Shown in pieces: positions 12,175-23,700 of a DNA stretch of 64,000 bases. Source of the DNA: Bimastos eiseni (taxonomy: Eukaryota; Annelida; Clitellata; Crassiclitellata; Lumbricidae); assembly GCA_959347315.1 (NCBI GenBank), contig OY365812.1:872727-936726 (forward strand), given 5' to 3'. Numbering within the stretch: the first letter of the stretch is position 1; each line of letters begins with the position of its first letter. The notes under the pieces were generated by a model. It did no database searches. It was not told the origin of the DNA and was given only the letters and a program-made list of their open reading frames with translations. Made by a program: the position numbers and the translations under genes.

Positions 12175-12335
12175 TCGGCCAGTGCCAGTCCCAAGCCTGG
12201 ATAAAGGAGGAGGGTGACGATAATGATCTATGTTGTCACACAGTGTCGTTAAACTGCCACTAACACCACATTGAATGAATACCACTACATTGAATTAACT
12301 CCTCCACTGCGAGCACTCTGACAGTGCCAGTCTTA
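12175..12335 (-). repeat. Dispersed repeat family R1, copy 4
   Basis: On the minus strand it carries the full order GTTAGTGGCAGTTTAACGAC, CACTGTGTGACAACA, GATCATTATCGTC, CCTCCTCCTTTATCC and GGCTTGGGACTGGCACTG, with a second GACTGGCACTGTCAG at the other end. Confidence 0.65.
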
Positions 12336-12789
12336 AGAATGCATGAAAAAAGTAACCCCTAGGGTACTTGCTAATATTTCGGCCAAAAGTAGGACTTATT
12401 AAACAAAATTGTACAGGCTCAGTGTCAATTTATACTTGCATTTAAAAGCTACAATGTTTCAAACGGAACAAAAGTGACATAACTTTAATGAGTGTTTAAC
12501 CACAAATCAATGATGGTCCAAAAGCATTTAATGGAGCGAAAAGCAAAAAAACGATTTTATGTAGTCACATTACAAGTAATTGTTATAAAAAACTTCGTAA
12601 TTATGTGATTGAGAAAACAAATGGGGAATCAACGCATGTAGACGTCACTTTGACGTAAACTACGAAGCAGTCAATTAAGATAGAAAACACCAATTTTTTT
12701 CAAAATAATAGCTTTTTAATAACATTTGCAACAAAATATTAAACAGGCAAGGTGTCAATGACGGAAAAATGCATATGCAGATATTTCAT

Positions 12790-13080
12790 GAGCAGGTCCT
12801 CGGAGCCAAAGCTGTAATTAAAGCTCACTCTGATGAACACTGGACGCTGAGCACCTTTAAAATGGGCCGATGCGTTGATGAAAGGGGTGGGTTGTGGGAC
12901 GTCGTAAGGGCAACGGAAGGAAGAAATCTATTCAGCTGCTCACAGAAGAACAATGTATCAGAAATCATCTCAGTACCCGGCGAATTTCAGCAGAGTTGAA
13001 CATCAACCGCAAGTCTTCTGACAGATTGCCACAAAGGATTTGAATCTCACCGCTGTTCATCGTATCCCTGGGCAGAATAA
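12790..13080 (+). pseudogene. Degraded transposase-like fragment
   Basis: A forward frame near 12965-13030 reads as a helix-turn-helix-like stretch (TRRISAELNINRKSSDRLPQ), and an overlapping frame continues LNLTAVHRIPGQ. The pattern recalls the paired-type DNA-binding region of Tc/mariner-like transposases. Frames are broken and no DDE motifs were identified. Assignment is tentative. Confidence 0.3.
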
Positions 13081-13831
13081 TTATTATCATCGATGCAATG
13101 GTCCATAAGCTCTCTGTATTTGAACCTACTGAATTATCACGTGAGGGGATTTATGCTTGAAAAGCATCACCGGCTTCTTTTCATCTGGCTTTCGGTCAAG
13201 AGAAATATCAGAGAAAATCGAAGTAAAGACGTCGGATCTACCTTGCAGACGAGCGCACAATGATGACTGGTCGAGTTGCTGGACATTAGAGCAAACAACT
13301 GATTTATGTTCAAAGAGTGAGTGGCTGTGCATTCGAGAAAAGAAGCTTGACCGCACAACCTGCCGAAAAGTGTCTTTGAACACTTGGCATAAAAGCCAAA
13401 ATGGGAATGAAAATTAGGGTTTATCTATTGAATGTGCAAATAATATTATGAATTAGCATAGCCTATTGTGGCGAAGATAGAAAGCAACAGCTGAAGTCGC
13501 TGTGAAAGAATTTCCTTATCACAATGAATCTACTGAACATCAAGCTACACTATAGATGGTTGCATAAGTTAAAAAGGAGACCCTTGAGAACATTAATTAT
13601 TCTAAAGTCTTTAACGCGTGAGAAAATTGTGACAGGAAACATTTGTATGAAAATAGGCAAAAACTCAGGGATTTGATATAGCTTCACTATCTCAATTATT
13701 TACATTATAAAATTTGTAAGTGTAGGTTTACAGATTGTGAAAGTGATCATTGTGTTCTAAAAAAATGCGTTTCGTAGCTAATTTTGGAATAATTTAATTC
13801 GACAATTCAGGTGCGTTCTGGCACCTTTTTT

Positions 13832-14839
13832 CTAGAAAAAAGCACTGTAGAAAGCCATACCTTTGATGTTGCCTACAAAGTTGTTGTTGAACTTCTGTAA
13901 AACTACACTTAAATCTGCTGCTCCGAAAGTCACTTCGACTGATTCAAGTGGACGACCAATGAATGCCTCGTGATCTTTTTCAAACTCTTCAGCTCTACCA
14001 ATTAATTGATCAAATGAACTGCAGATGTCGTTGGCCGATCCTTTCAATGTTAGTTCATTGCAATAAGTCTCAAAACTACTCAGAATATTGCAACATCTCT
14101 CAATTTCATCCATTTGAATCTCCATTTCTCTCAGATGTTTTGATTTTATTCTAGATAACTCATCCAAAAGTGATATCGTATGTCGATCAATCATGTCTTT
14201 AAGCTCTTGATTTCTTTTATAAATTTCTTTTTCTTTATCGACCATTTCTTTCAGAAAATCTTCACTCATCATCTCCTTATTATTTATCATCAAAAGGAGT
14301 TGATTCTTATAGGATGACATATTCCATGACATTTTTTTAATTGATGGACGAAATTGCTTATCGACTGTTGTCACATTTTTGCAATTATGAAATTTGTGAC
14401 TTTCATCGAAACATGAAACGCAGACGATTTTCTTACAATCGGCGCAATAGTGATCTAGTGGTTTCTGAGCGTGTTCGATGCAGGATTTCACATTGGTTAT
14501 TCGCTTTATTTCATCATTTGTCTCAATTCCATATTTCAAAATGGGATTGCTGCTTTGCATGAGGTAGTTATTCTGTAGACCAACGATTCCTTCTTTTGAA
14601 ATAGTGAACTCTTTTCTGCACAACGGACAAGGCAATTTGTCTCCTGATTTCTTTTGCGCCTTTTCGGTAGTAAGTGTGATGCATCCCAAACAGAAAGTGT
14701 GAAAGCATGGCAACACCTTTGGATCAATGAATCCATTCATGCAGATTGAACATACCGTCATTTGTGTAATATTCTTTTCAGCTCTTTTTACCACATCCGT
14801 CATAGAGAAATTGCTCTGTAATGTAACGTAATCAAGCAT
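13832..14839 (-). CDS. RING/B-box/coiled-coil exon of TRIM-kelch gene B
   Basis: This exon encodes a TRIM (RBCC) N-terminal half, a likely E3 ubiquitin ligase module. RING: C3HC4 spacing with Cys30, Cys33, Cys45, His47, Cys50, Cys53, Cys71 and Cys74 (CSICMNGF, LPCFHTFCLGC, CPLC). B-box 2 lies about residues 120-155 (CIEH, HYCADC, VCVSCF, SHKFHNC). An acidic/basic coiled coil follows at about 165-265, then a conserved block IGRPLESVEVTF. Coding probably leaves the exon at AAAG|GTATGG near 13861, so the last few residues before the stop at 13832 would be intronic. The Met at 14839 is the first in frame and sits 27 residues before the RING. The likely downstream partner is the kelch exon at 10686-11589, on the same strand about 2.2 kb away. 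All zinc ligands are present. Confidence 0.85.
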   Translation of the reverse strand: MLDYVTLQSNFSMTDVVKRAEKNITQMTVCSICMNGFIDPKVLPCFHTFCLGCITLTTEKAQKKSGDKLPCPLCRKEFTISKEGIVGLQNNYLMQSSNPILKYGIETNDEIKRITNVKSCIEHAQKPLDHYCADCKKIVCVSCFDESHKFHNCKNVTTVDKQFRPSIKKMSWNMSSYKNQLLLMINNKEMMSEDFLKEMVDKEKEIYKRNQELKDMIDRHTISLLDELSRIKSKHLREMEIQMDEIERCCNILSSFETYCNELTLKGSANDICSSFDQLIGRAEEFEKDHEAFIGRPLESVEVTFGAADLSVVLQKFNNNFVGNIKGMAFYSAFF

Positions 14840-15052
14840 TTAAATAGTGCCGCTCGAATCAGTAGCGCTTTCAACAGGCGTCTGTGCATGGACAAGGGAA
14901 CACGAAAGTCTTAAGGCTTTCCCGGAATCGGCACGGTGAGACATTAATTCTAGGCGCAGGGACTGTGGAAGACAATTCCAAGCTGAAGGGCCAACGTAAG
15001 CAAAGCTTTTCGACCGGTGTAGTAGGTCAAATACACCCCCGTCTTAAACACT

Positions 15053-16490
15053 CCCGGGTCAATTTATCCTAGGATAAATTGACCCGGGAGTTAATACTTC
15101 CTAGGAACAATTGAATAGTGGAGTGCATTGTACCTAGGACATATACACTCCCGTTGGTGAATAGACACTCCCGTGGAGCTAATTCTTCCTAGGATAAATT
15201 TACTCCAATGGAGTTAATTCATCCTAGGATAAATTGACTCCAATCTCTAATGCAATAGGGGAGTTAATTCAACCTAGGACAAACTGACTTCCGGGGAGTT
15301 AATTCCTCCTAGGAAAAATTGATTCCCTAATCTAATGCAGTAGGGGAGTTAAATCAACCTAGGACAAATTGATCCAGGGGAGTTAGTCCCTCCTAGAAAA
15401 AATTGATTTCCTAATCTAATGCAATCGGGGAGTTAATTCTACCTAGGACAAACTGACTCACAGGGAGGTAATTCTTCCTAGATAAATTGACTCCTATATC
15501 TATTGCAATAGGGAAGTTAATTCTACCTAGGACAAACTGGCTCCCGGGGAGTTAATTCATCCTAGGATAAATAGACTCCCATACCGAATGCAATAGTGGA
15601 GTTAATTCTACCTAGGACAAACTGACCCCCGGGGAGTTAATTCCTCCAAGAAAAAGTGGACTCCTATACCTAGTGCAGTAGGGGAGCTATTTCTTCCTAG
15701 GACGAATCGACACCAACAATAAGAATAATAATAAATAACAATAATAACAACAACATCACTCATTTTGTCTCAGGAAGAATTAACTCCCTGCTGCATTAGG
15801 TATAGAGTCATTTTATCCTAGGAAGAATTAACTTCCCGCGAGTCAGTTTTTCCTAGGTAGAATTAACTCCCCTATTGCATTCGAGTTGGGAGTCAATTTA
15901 TCCTAGGAAGGATTAACTCCCCGGGAGTCAGTTTATCCTAGGTGGAATTAACTCCCCTTTGTTGTATTGGATTAGGGAATCAATTTTTGCTAGGAAGAAA
16001 TAACTGCCCTGGATCAATTTGTCCTAGGAAGAATTAACTCCCCGGAAGTCAGTCTGTCTTAGGAAGAATTAACTCCCTACTGCATTAGGTATAGAGTCAT
16101 TTTATCCTAAGAAGAATTAACTCCCCGGGAGTCAGTTTGTCCTAGGTAGAATTAACTCCCCTATTGCATTAGAGTTGGGAGTCAATTTATCCTAGGAGGA
16201 AATAACTCCCCTGGATCAATTTGTCCTAGGTAGAATTAACTCCCCTACTGCATTAGATTAGGGAATCAATTTTTCCTAGGAGGAATTAACTTCGCGGGAG
16301 TCAGTTTGTCCTAGGTTGAATTAACTCCCCTATTGCATTAGTGATTTTAATCAATTTATCCTTGGAAGAATTAACTCCACGGGAGTGTCTATTCACCAAC
16401 GGGAGGTGTATGTCCTAGGTACAATGCACTCCACTCTTCAATCGTTCCTAGGAAGTATCAACTCCCGGGTCAATTTATCCTAGGATGAAA
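15053..16490. mobile_element. Foldback-type element of inverted CCTAGG repeat arrays
   Basis: Two arms of about 0.65-0.7 kb (roughly 15067-15710 and 15774-16486) are inverted copies around a short AT-rich spacer of AATAATAAT type. Each arm is a tandem array of units about 84 bp long. A unit holds GGGGAGTTAATTC, CCTAGGACAAACTGACTCCC, a second GGAGTTAATTC-CCTAGG block and a TAATGCAATA block. More than twenty CCTAGG palindromes are spread over the element. The left end also holds a perfect 36-bp palindrome (15053-15088) centred on TCCTAGGA. No coding sequence is present. The architecture resembles foldback elements such as Drosophila FB and sea urchin TU, but the family was not identified and no target duplication was found. 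Confidence 0.8.
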
Positions 16491-16535
16491 GACCAAAAAA
16501 GAAAAACTGTGGACCAGTGACTTCGTCTGTGGGAA

Positions 16536-16745
16536 TTATGACATGGAATCCTTTCTTCTGGTTCCTGATTCTTTTCTTTTTCGAAATAAATTCAGGTATT
16601 CACAGTCTTGTAAGAAATTTGGATCTGTGCAGAATGGACATTCTGTAATCTCTTCAAGTTGTTTTTCAACTTTTTCCCCCCATAGCCTACCATCTTCGCA
16701 TTTTCGAAAACCTTTCAAACAAGATTGCGTTTGCAAGCGGTTCAA
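16536..16745 (-). pseudogene. RING-finger relic (possible)
   Basis: A 69-codon frame contains EKQLEEITECPFCTDPNF, closely matching the first part of the TRIM pseudogene A RING (LREITECPICMNVFDDP) at both protein and nucleotide level (AGAATGTCCA.TCTGCA). A short deletion removes the residues between the first cysteine pair and DP, and no later RING ligands follow. It lies next to the foldback element, below the acidic-tail exon of the kinase-CARD gene. It may be a decayed TRIM exon; a role as the last exon of the kinase-CARD gene is possible but unsupported. Confidence 0.4.
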
Positions 16746-16815
16746 TAAAGTACATACTTACATACTTTATAATGAAGCAATGAACTGCTTTGTGATAATG
16801 TCTAAACTGTGACCA

Positions 16816-17736
16816 GAGGTGGGGTCATTTTTGGGTCCTAACTAGTGCGACGTCATTTAAAGACAACTCTGTATTGTTTATCAAGTAAATTTCTTTAGAT
16901 AAAACACGCAACCCTCAAAAGGTATGAAAATGCTTCTCAACGGAATCTTTTGCCATCTTTCATGTTTATTAACATTGTAAAATTCTTCTTTATTTGGACC
17001 ATGATACCGCACGCACCAAATTCTCTTAATGAATGAATGAATGTCTTGTTTATCAAATAAATTTCCATAGAAAAAATACGCAGCCCTCTTAATGAGTGAA
17101 CGAACGGACGAATGAATGAATGAATTAATTAATTAACGACGAATCATTTTCAAGATGGCGCCCGGCATAACCACCGAAGGCTAATTGTTAATAACAAGCG
17201 AATTATTCAACTTGGAAAGCTGTTCATGTTACGTTTGTTGAGTGAAATATTAGATTATAATTATGATTAATTCCGAAGTCGTCATTCTGTATCCCGAAAG
17301 AATATTGATTCGTGTAATTATTTGGTTAGGTTGAATCTTAATATTATTTCTTAGGTTTGCATGCAAAATGCGAATGCTCTTTGATTTAGTGTACGAGTTG
17401 TATGGTAACCTTAAAATTGTTGACTGTCTAAGATAGTTTCTCTATGTCTTGTACTGCTCGAGTCAGTAACTGCTAGGAGACAAAATTATTCCAAGTAGCT
17501 TAGTACAGCCCTCAATGTGATCGCGGTGTTCGACCGCATTCCCTTGCACCCATCACGCGCCGCCAATGCTACTGCTATTTATAAATAGCTACCTTTTGCT
17601 AGTACTAGTCTATTTATGCATAATACACAGCTTACAGTTTTTTTTATTTAAAACACGACAATTTCGTTCAATACTTGGTTTCTAGAAAGAATTATAGATG
17701 TTAGAAATATCATAGGATTATATATGAAAGACTCAC
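16816..17736. other. 3' flank of kinase-CARD gene, terminal exon not found
   Basis: AT-rich sequence with a (GAAT)n-like patch near 17028-17125. Exon 15 of the kinase-CARD gene leaves with a phase-0 GTGAGT donor, so at least one terminal exon should lie here or lower. No convincing one was recognised. Confidence 0.4.
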
Positions 17737-20700
17737 AGTAGTGTTGAAAGGCGCGGATGCGACATCTTCATCTTTGTCACAGTTTTCCTCCAATTCATTC
17801 TTGGTGCCAACATCTAAATTGGAAAACCATTAGTCGTGTAAGCCCTTTACAGTCCTTCAGAGCAGACCAAGTAAAGTAATTACAAAATCTAATCGGCTGA
17901 ATAAGCCTTAGTGTGATTTGTTTTGACTTATTGTGCAACATGATGAAGGATGTAAATAATGCATTCCCTTTATGTCACTTATAAATAAATAACTTCTGAT
18001 ATTTACTCAGCTTAACACCGATCAAGGTTTCCAAATGGTTCTTCTTTAAACCAACAAAGGCTGTCAAGTTCCGAATTTTGGTTCTTGTGATATTTTAAAG
18101 AAATACTAACTTCTGTCGCATAGGAGTACATGATTCAAGGCACCAACCGACTGCGAACTAAAGCCGAACTATAATGGGCTGATAATGTGATCGATAAGAT
18201 TATTTTAGTAAGACAGAGGTGGAAAATCAAGTTGAAAGAGGCAGGGGAAGGTGGGGCAAAACGCTCACTTTAAGGAACAATTTGTTCAAAACAAAAGATA
18301 ACAAACATTATTCAAACATATTTTTGATCATGTACAACGTCTGCTCTAATGCTACAAAATCACTTTGTTAAAGATTTTAAATCGATTCAACTTGTAGCTT
18401 ACAATTTTCTTTTATTATTTTTGATCAATGGGATCATCTTGCCCCATGTGCATGTACGGGGCAAAATGGGGCAGACGTTGGCATTTAAAACCCACTAAAA
18501 TATTACATGCTAGAAGTTGCCAAAAATAATCATAGTCTACTTAGCCTTCATATTAGGCTTAGGCTAAGCCTAGACCTTTTGTTGATAACCAGTGATTTGT
18601 TCATTGGGAACACGAAAGTACACTGTCTTTCAACCGGAAATGTAATTTACAAAGAGGTTCCAATTAAAATTTGTAATCGGTATGATAGATGGTTGAAAAG
18701 AAACTCATGGGTGTTTTGCCCCACCCCATTCAAAATTACTCACTACGAAAATCCAGTTCACGTCTCAAGAAATCTTAATCGCAAAGTCGTAGGTCACCCG
18801 TGCGAAAAAAATATGCTTTACTTGACCTGGATATAGTATGTCCTCTTAGTCCAAAGTCAATGAGCAATATGCACAGCACTTGAATGTCCATATACATACG
18901 GTCGTGTTACTAGTTTTGGGGCGATAATCGGTGAGCCAACAACTTTTCACATCTTTTAGTAATGACAATTAAGCTGCCTTGTTAACTTTTATTTATGAAA
19001 ATAAATTAACGTGTAATTATGTCAGCAAATATTAAATTTTCAATTCAATACAAAACATAAATTTGGGGCGAAATCATTGTTTATGAGTGAAACGTGAAGG
19101 CCTCATAGATATTTGACGAGTAACCCTCCCTCTAATATAGACTCCTTGGTAAAAATTAGACAATCATAACTGGCCAACAGCTGTCATTATTGACCAATCA
19201 TCGAACAGGTGGTTGTTAAACTTTTCAAGCGTTTACCTCTTCCAGCTTTCAATACATCTGCGACGTGGATTTGTTTCGATAAATGCAAACAGTAGATCGT
19301 TTTCTTGTAGTTTTGAAGACTAGTGCCTCTCAGTATTTCCAACAATGCGTCGTTCTTTTCGTGGGAGGCTGACTTTGACGACACGAAGTCCCGTTGTCGA
19401 CGGTTAATGACGTGATAACAATACAGATCGTCAAGGAGACCACGAGTCTCCAGAAAATCAACCAAAGAACGATGGCTCTTATCAAGCATGGATATTTCCC
19501 GTTCTGTTAGCGGCCAATCATCGCCAAACATAGGGCGACGTTCTGCAACACATTTAGAGATATGCGTGTTTAGTCAACAAAACAAGATGACAAGATAACC
19601 TTCACAAACCTGAATGACGTACGTCATTGAATGATGTGTTGAAAAACAAAAGTGAAAGTAGATCTACTGTTGAATGAAACCACCAATGTTTACCTCCGCT
19701 GCTCATGATGAAATTCGCCAAATGCGTCTGCTGTGTGTTTCTGAGGGCTTGTAAGAACTGTTTGTGGATGTTTCTTTTGGAAATATACTCCAGAATTTTT
19801 TCACTTCTTCCGCACGAGTCCGGAGCGGCCTTGACCCTGGCAACCTCCGTCCTAGTCAGTATTCGGTTGGCAAGCAGTTCATCGAGGAGTCCAAAGTCTG
19901 GATCAAGACGATCCGTGATCAGATCTTTGTGAGCTTCTAATCCCTCTCTGAGGTCCATTTCGTCTGCGCCTATAATCGATTAAAGACTAGAGATACATTG
20001 TTTGAATAATGCTAGCTACTATTATGTCATTGTCATCACTAAGTCAGTTAGTCATTGAGTCGTTAAGTTATTGAGATGCTAAGTAGCAACGGCGCTAGAT
20101 CATAAAGTCATTTATTTATTAAAATATTAAGTCATTACAAAATAATTGTCAGATAATTCCTGTGTGCATCCGTGCATGTATTATCGTATCGTATCTGGGC
20201 ACTTATATAGCGCTTCCTGTAAGCAGTACTAGAACAGAAGTTATATCACGTGTTGACACATTTTGAACAGGTGTTAATTCTTGCATTCGTTATTTCTTTT
20301 TTAGTCCACCGTCCACGGTCAGTAAAACTATTGAGCAGTCAATATCCGCTAATTGTAATCTTTGTCTCGATATTTATTGTGCGCCCAAATACTAAGGCGA
20401 TGAAATGAGCCAATTCACTGGCCTCCAGTTAGAATATAATCTTTGAGCAAGGTAAAGCAGCATTCGGTTCCATTTCTTGATTTAAATAACCTGACCAGTG
20501 GCCACGGTAGACAATCTGATGATGATTGTGTAATGCGACAATAGAGGTACGAGTAAGCGAAAGAATCACGATGGATTATGTGAGAAATGAGTGTTTGCAG
20601 TGCATGGGAAAGCCTAAGCGTGAATATCAAGAGTTGTGGTTTTCCAGCAAAAGAGATCCGAGCACCACCCAGCTTTGTCGAAAGCATGAACAGAATGTCG

Positions 20701-23700
20701 TCCTCTGCAAAGGAGGAACTCGCCGATGTACGAGACTAGCGGCCCAGGACACCCGAGATGGCCGACCACAGGTGTCTATGGTTTTATGAGTTTCTTGTTG
20801 CAAGATCCTCCCTGTAGGTCGCCTACTTCTGCCAAAAAAGTTGGTGATGGGAGCATATATAACAAGCAAAATTGTGCCAATAATTCAAATGTACTCACTA
20901 AGAAAACCCAGTTCACATTTCAATAAATCTTCACCGCAAAACTTCGTTCTCACGGTAATGACCTGTGTACGTGAGAGCATTTTATTAATCATATCCTTTA
21001 TGACATTCTCCAACTTTCCAGAAGTCTGCATTTCTTGAAGATGAACGAAATCTGTTGATGCTGTACAGAAGAAGTAAAGAATGATGCTGTTGTCCTTTTT
21101 GGCAGCGATTAGACGCAATTGAGTACATTCGAGTATACGAGTTGATTCTCCCAGTGAACGATCTTCAAACAATTCGGTGATTTTCGTGATGATTTCATCT
21201 TCAATCTCGTTCACGTAACTCTCGATCTCCAACTCAAAATGAACTCTGACGACCACTAAAATTAAACAATTAAAAGGTATCGTAATTGGCAATTTATAAC
21301 TCTCCGCTAGCTACCACTGCTACCACTGTCACATCCAATTTTTTAACCAAGTCTACGCATTGTCACTATTCCTAGGCGCATATTTCGAATTGTATTTCAT
21401 AGATAAAGATAGTGAAGGCAAACATATCTATATTTCCACATTACAATGCAAAACTAAACATCTATTGGTTAAACTTGTACTTCATTATAATTTAAACTAG
21501 ATTGAGCAGGTCCTTGATTATGAATGTTCCATAGTCATATCAGCAGCATTTTTTCCCAAAAAAACACGTTTACAGAGTCTTGCGAGATCTTATGATTTTC
21601 TGGCTGTTCGAAGCTCTCAGACACATAGGCTATTATTCTGCTAACCGCGGTATGAGCGCGATAACTTTTACATGTGGCAAGATGGAGTATTTGCCCACCT
21701 GAAATCCACAACTTAACATTTCTATTGCACATTAAGCTTGATGTCGTATCCAGATAATCAAAATTAATCATGGTTCATCGTTTCTGCTAAAATATCTTTG
21801 GGCGACCATAGACCACGCTGATCGAATACAACGACATGCTTCCAATTATGAGGTTTTTCATTAGCCTTAAGATATACTGCAACTTGACGGAAAATATGAC
21901 CGGTTTATTTCAAACGTGAACAGAATGAGCACGTATGGAGTCTGAGAAATTATAATTTATAAATACTTACTAGCATCAAGAAATGGGTGATTAAAAAACT
22001 TGTCTGCAAAACATAAACAAAATAATTGTTACTGGAGCAATTTCAAAGTCTCTTGAGGATTGAAACAGTATCAGTACTCATGTTGTAGAATTCTCACAAT
22101 AAGAGCATATTCGACATAAACTATCTGTATTATTCATCACAAGCATTTTACCTCTGCTAGGCTTATATGTGGAAGCGAACAGACAATAGCAGCAACCCAA
22201 TGTCAAGGTCGACACGCATTATAATTACATAATGTGCTAATGACGAATGAAAGACACAGGCCCCAATGTAAAGCAGCTACAAATTGTTTATTTTTGTGAC
22301 AGAAAAACACAGAAATATTTATGATTTCTTTCGACTTCCCATTCATACAGTTCATTGTGACTTAGAAAAAGATCATCAGCAATCACAAGACATTATTTAA
22401 ATGAAATAATAAAAACCTGTGTCGAATCTGTTGGTTTCATCTTTTTCCAGTAATCCCCTTAAAAGGTCTGCATATTCTGTACTGATATTCGTTGGAATTC
22501 TGAAATAAAATTTATCTGATTGAATCGGCTGCAAATGCGTGAAAGGCTCATATATATACATATATATATACAATTATAGGTTTAGGCCAAATTATATTAA
22601 TAATAGCACAAAATTAAAATCAAGGATAATGATATGAACTCTCTTCCATATAAAGTTACGCACAGATGTTAGGTAAAACCCTTCATTTGTTCACACTGAA
22701 AGCTTTTCGCGGAACCCTTGACTCAACCTCACGGAACCCCAGGGTTCCGCGGATTCCAGTTTGGGAAACGCTGCTCTAACCATTAACAATCATAATTACA
22801 GCAATTGATCTCTTAATTATTCAGCCTACAACTGAATACATAATCTTTTTATTGTGCCATGTTTAAACAAAGTATTACATAAACACACAGAACCAGCCAC
22901 TCGTTTAGATAACTTGATTGTACTGAAATAGCACGATCGAGTGATAAATGCGAAACGCTTTATCAGGCATAGAAATAACTTTCGAAAGAACACACATACA
23001 AATGCGACCTACTCAACATCTTGGTGCGCCAAAGATGTTTTCGTTGGCAGTGATCCAACAAGGCATTCGTAGGCAATTACTCCAATACTCCATAAATCAA
23101 CTTTGTAGTCATAAGGTCTTCCAACGAGAATCTCCGGAGCCTGGATTTAGAAAGCCACATGAACTAATGACAAGGACTAAGTTATTTTAATTCCTCATAT
23201 AATTATAATCGCTGAATCAGTTACTCGTTGAATTTCTACACTAAATTTTAAATTGTAGACTACTTTCTCTGCCACATCAAACTGAACATATAATACCAAA
23301 TCATTCATAGGCACTAACGGTGCATTGCATACGTTTTCTATAACTCATGATTATTACAATAACTGGCTATAACTGTTGCGTAATATTAGTCTACGGTATC
23401 ATAACCGACTCAACATCCCCTTTTATTTGGCCGTTATTTCTTTAACATGGATGTGATAAAAAATTATGTTATGGGACTTGCATGTAATTGAATTTCTAAT
23501 AAACTTAATACACTCTAGGCCAGGGTTTGGTAATAATTTTTCCCCATGGAACCCGTTTGATCTTAATTTTTGGTTGGCGGAACCCAATCCGAAACCAAAC
23601 ATACTCTGTTGGTTGAGAATGCAGACAATTATAGGTTTAGTCCTATATTAGATTAATAATTATACGATATCGATGACAATTACATATAAATTCTCTTTTA

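Larger units (their letters stand above)
11590..13831. other. Putative intron of TRIM-kelch gene B with repeat debris
   Basis: The region contains R1 copy 4 (about 12175-12335) and a degraded transposase-like stretch (about 12790-13080). The donor GTATGG lies just below the RING/B-box exon and the acceptor CCCAG lies above the kelch exon. A small linking exon is predicted from the phase mismatch but was not found. Confidence 0.5.

Noticed and set aside
13126..13417. Overlapping 85-codon frames on both strands
   Set aside because: Both lie next to degraded transposase-like sequence in an intron and show no independent coding signal.
15053..16490. CRISPR-like array
   Set aside because: Units are contiguous and inverted across a centre, without unique spacers, in a eukaryotic gene context.
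20526..20869. Overlapping forward and reverse frames of 80-87 codons in intron 12
   Set aside because: No recognisable motifs on either strand; more likely old repeat sequence.
21535..21771. 78-codon minus frame between kinase exons 11 and 12
   Set aside because: Exon 11 and exon 12 join directly in matching phase, and this stretch has no suitable acceptor and donor pair or domain.
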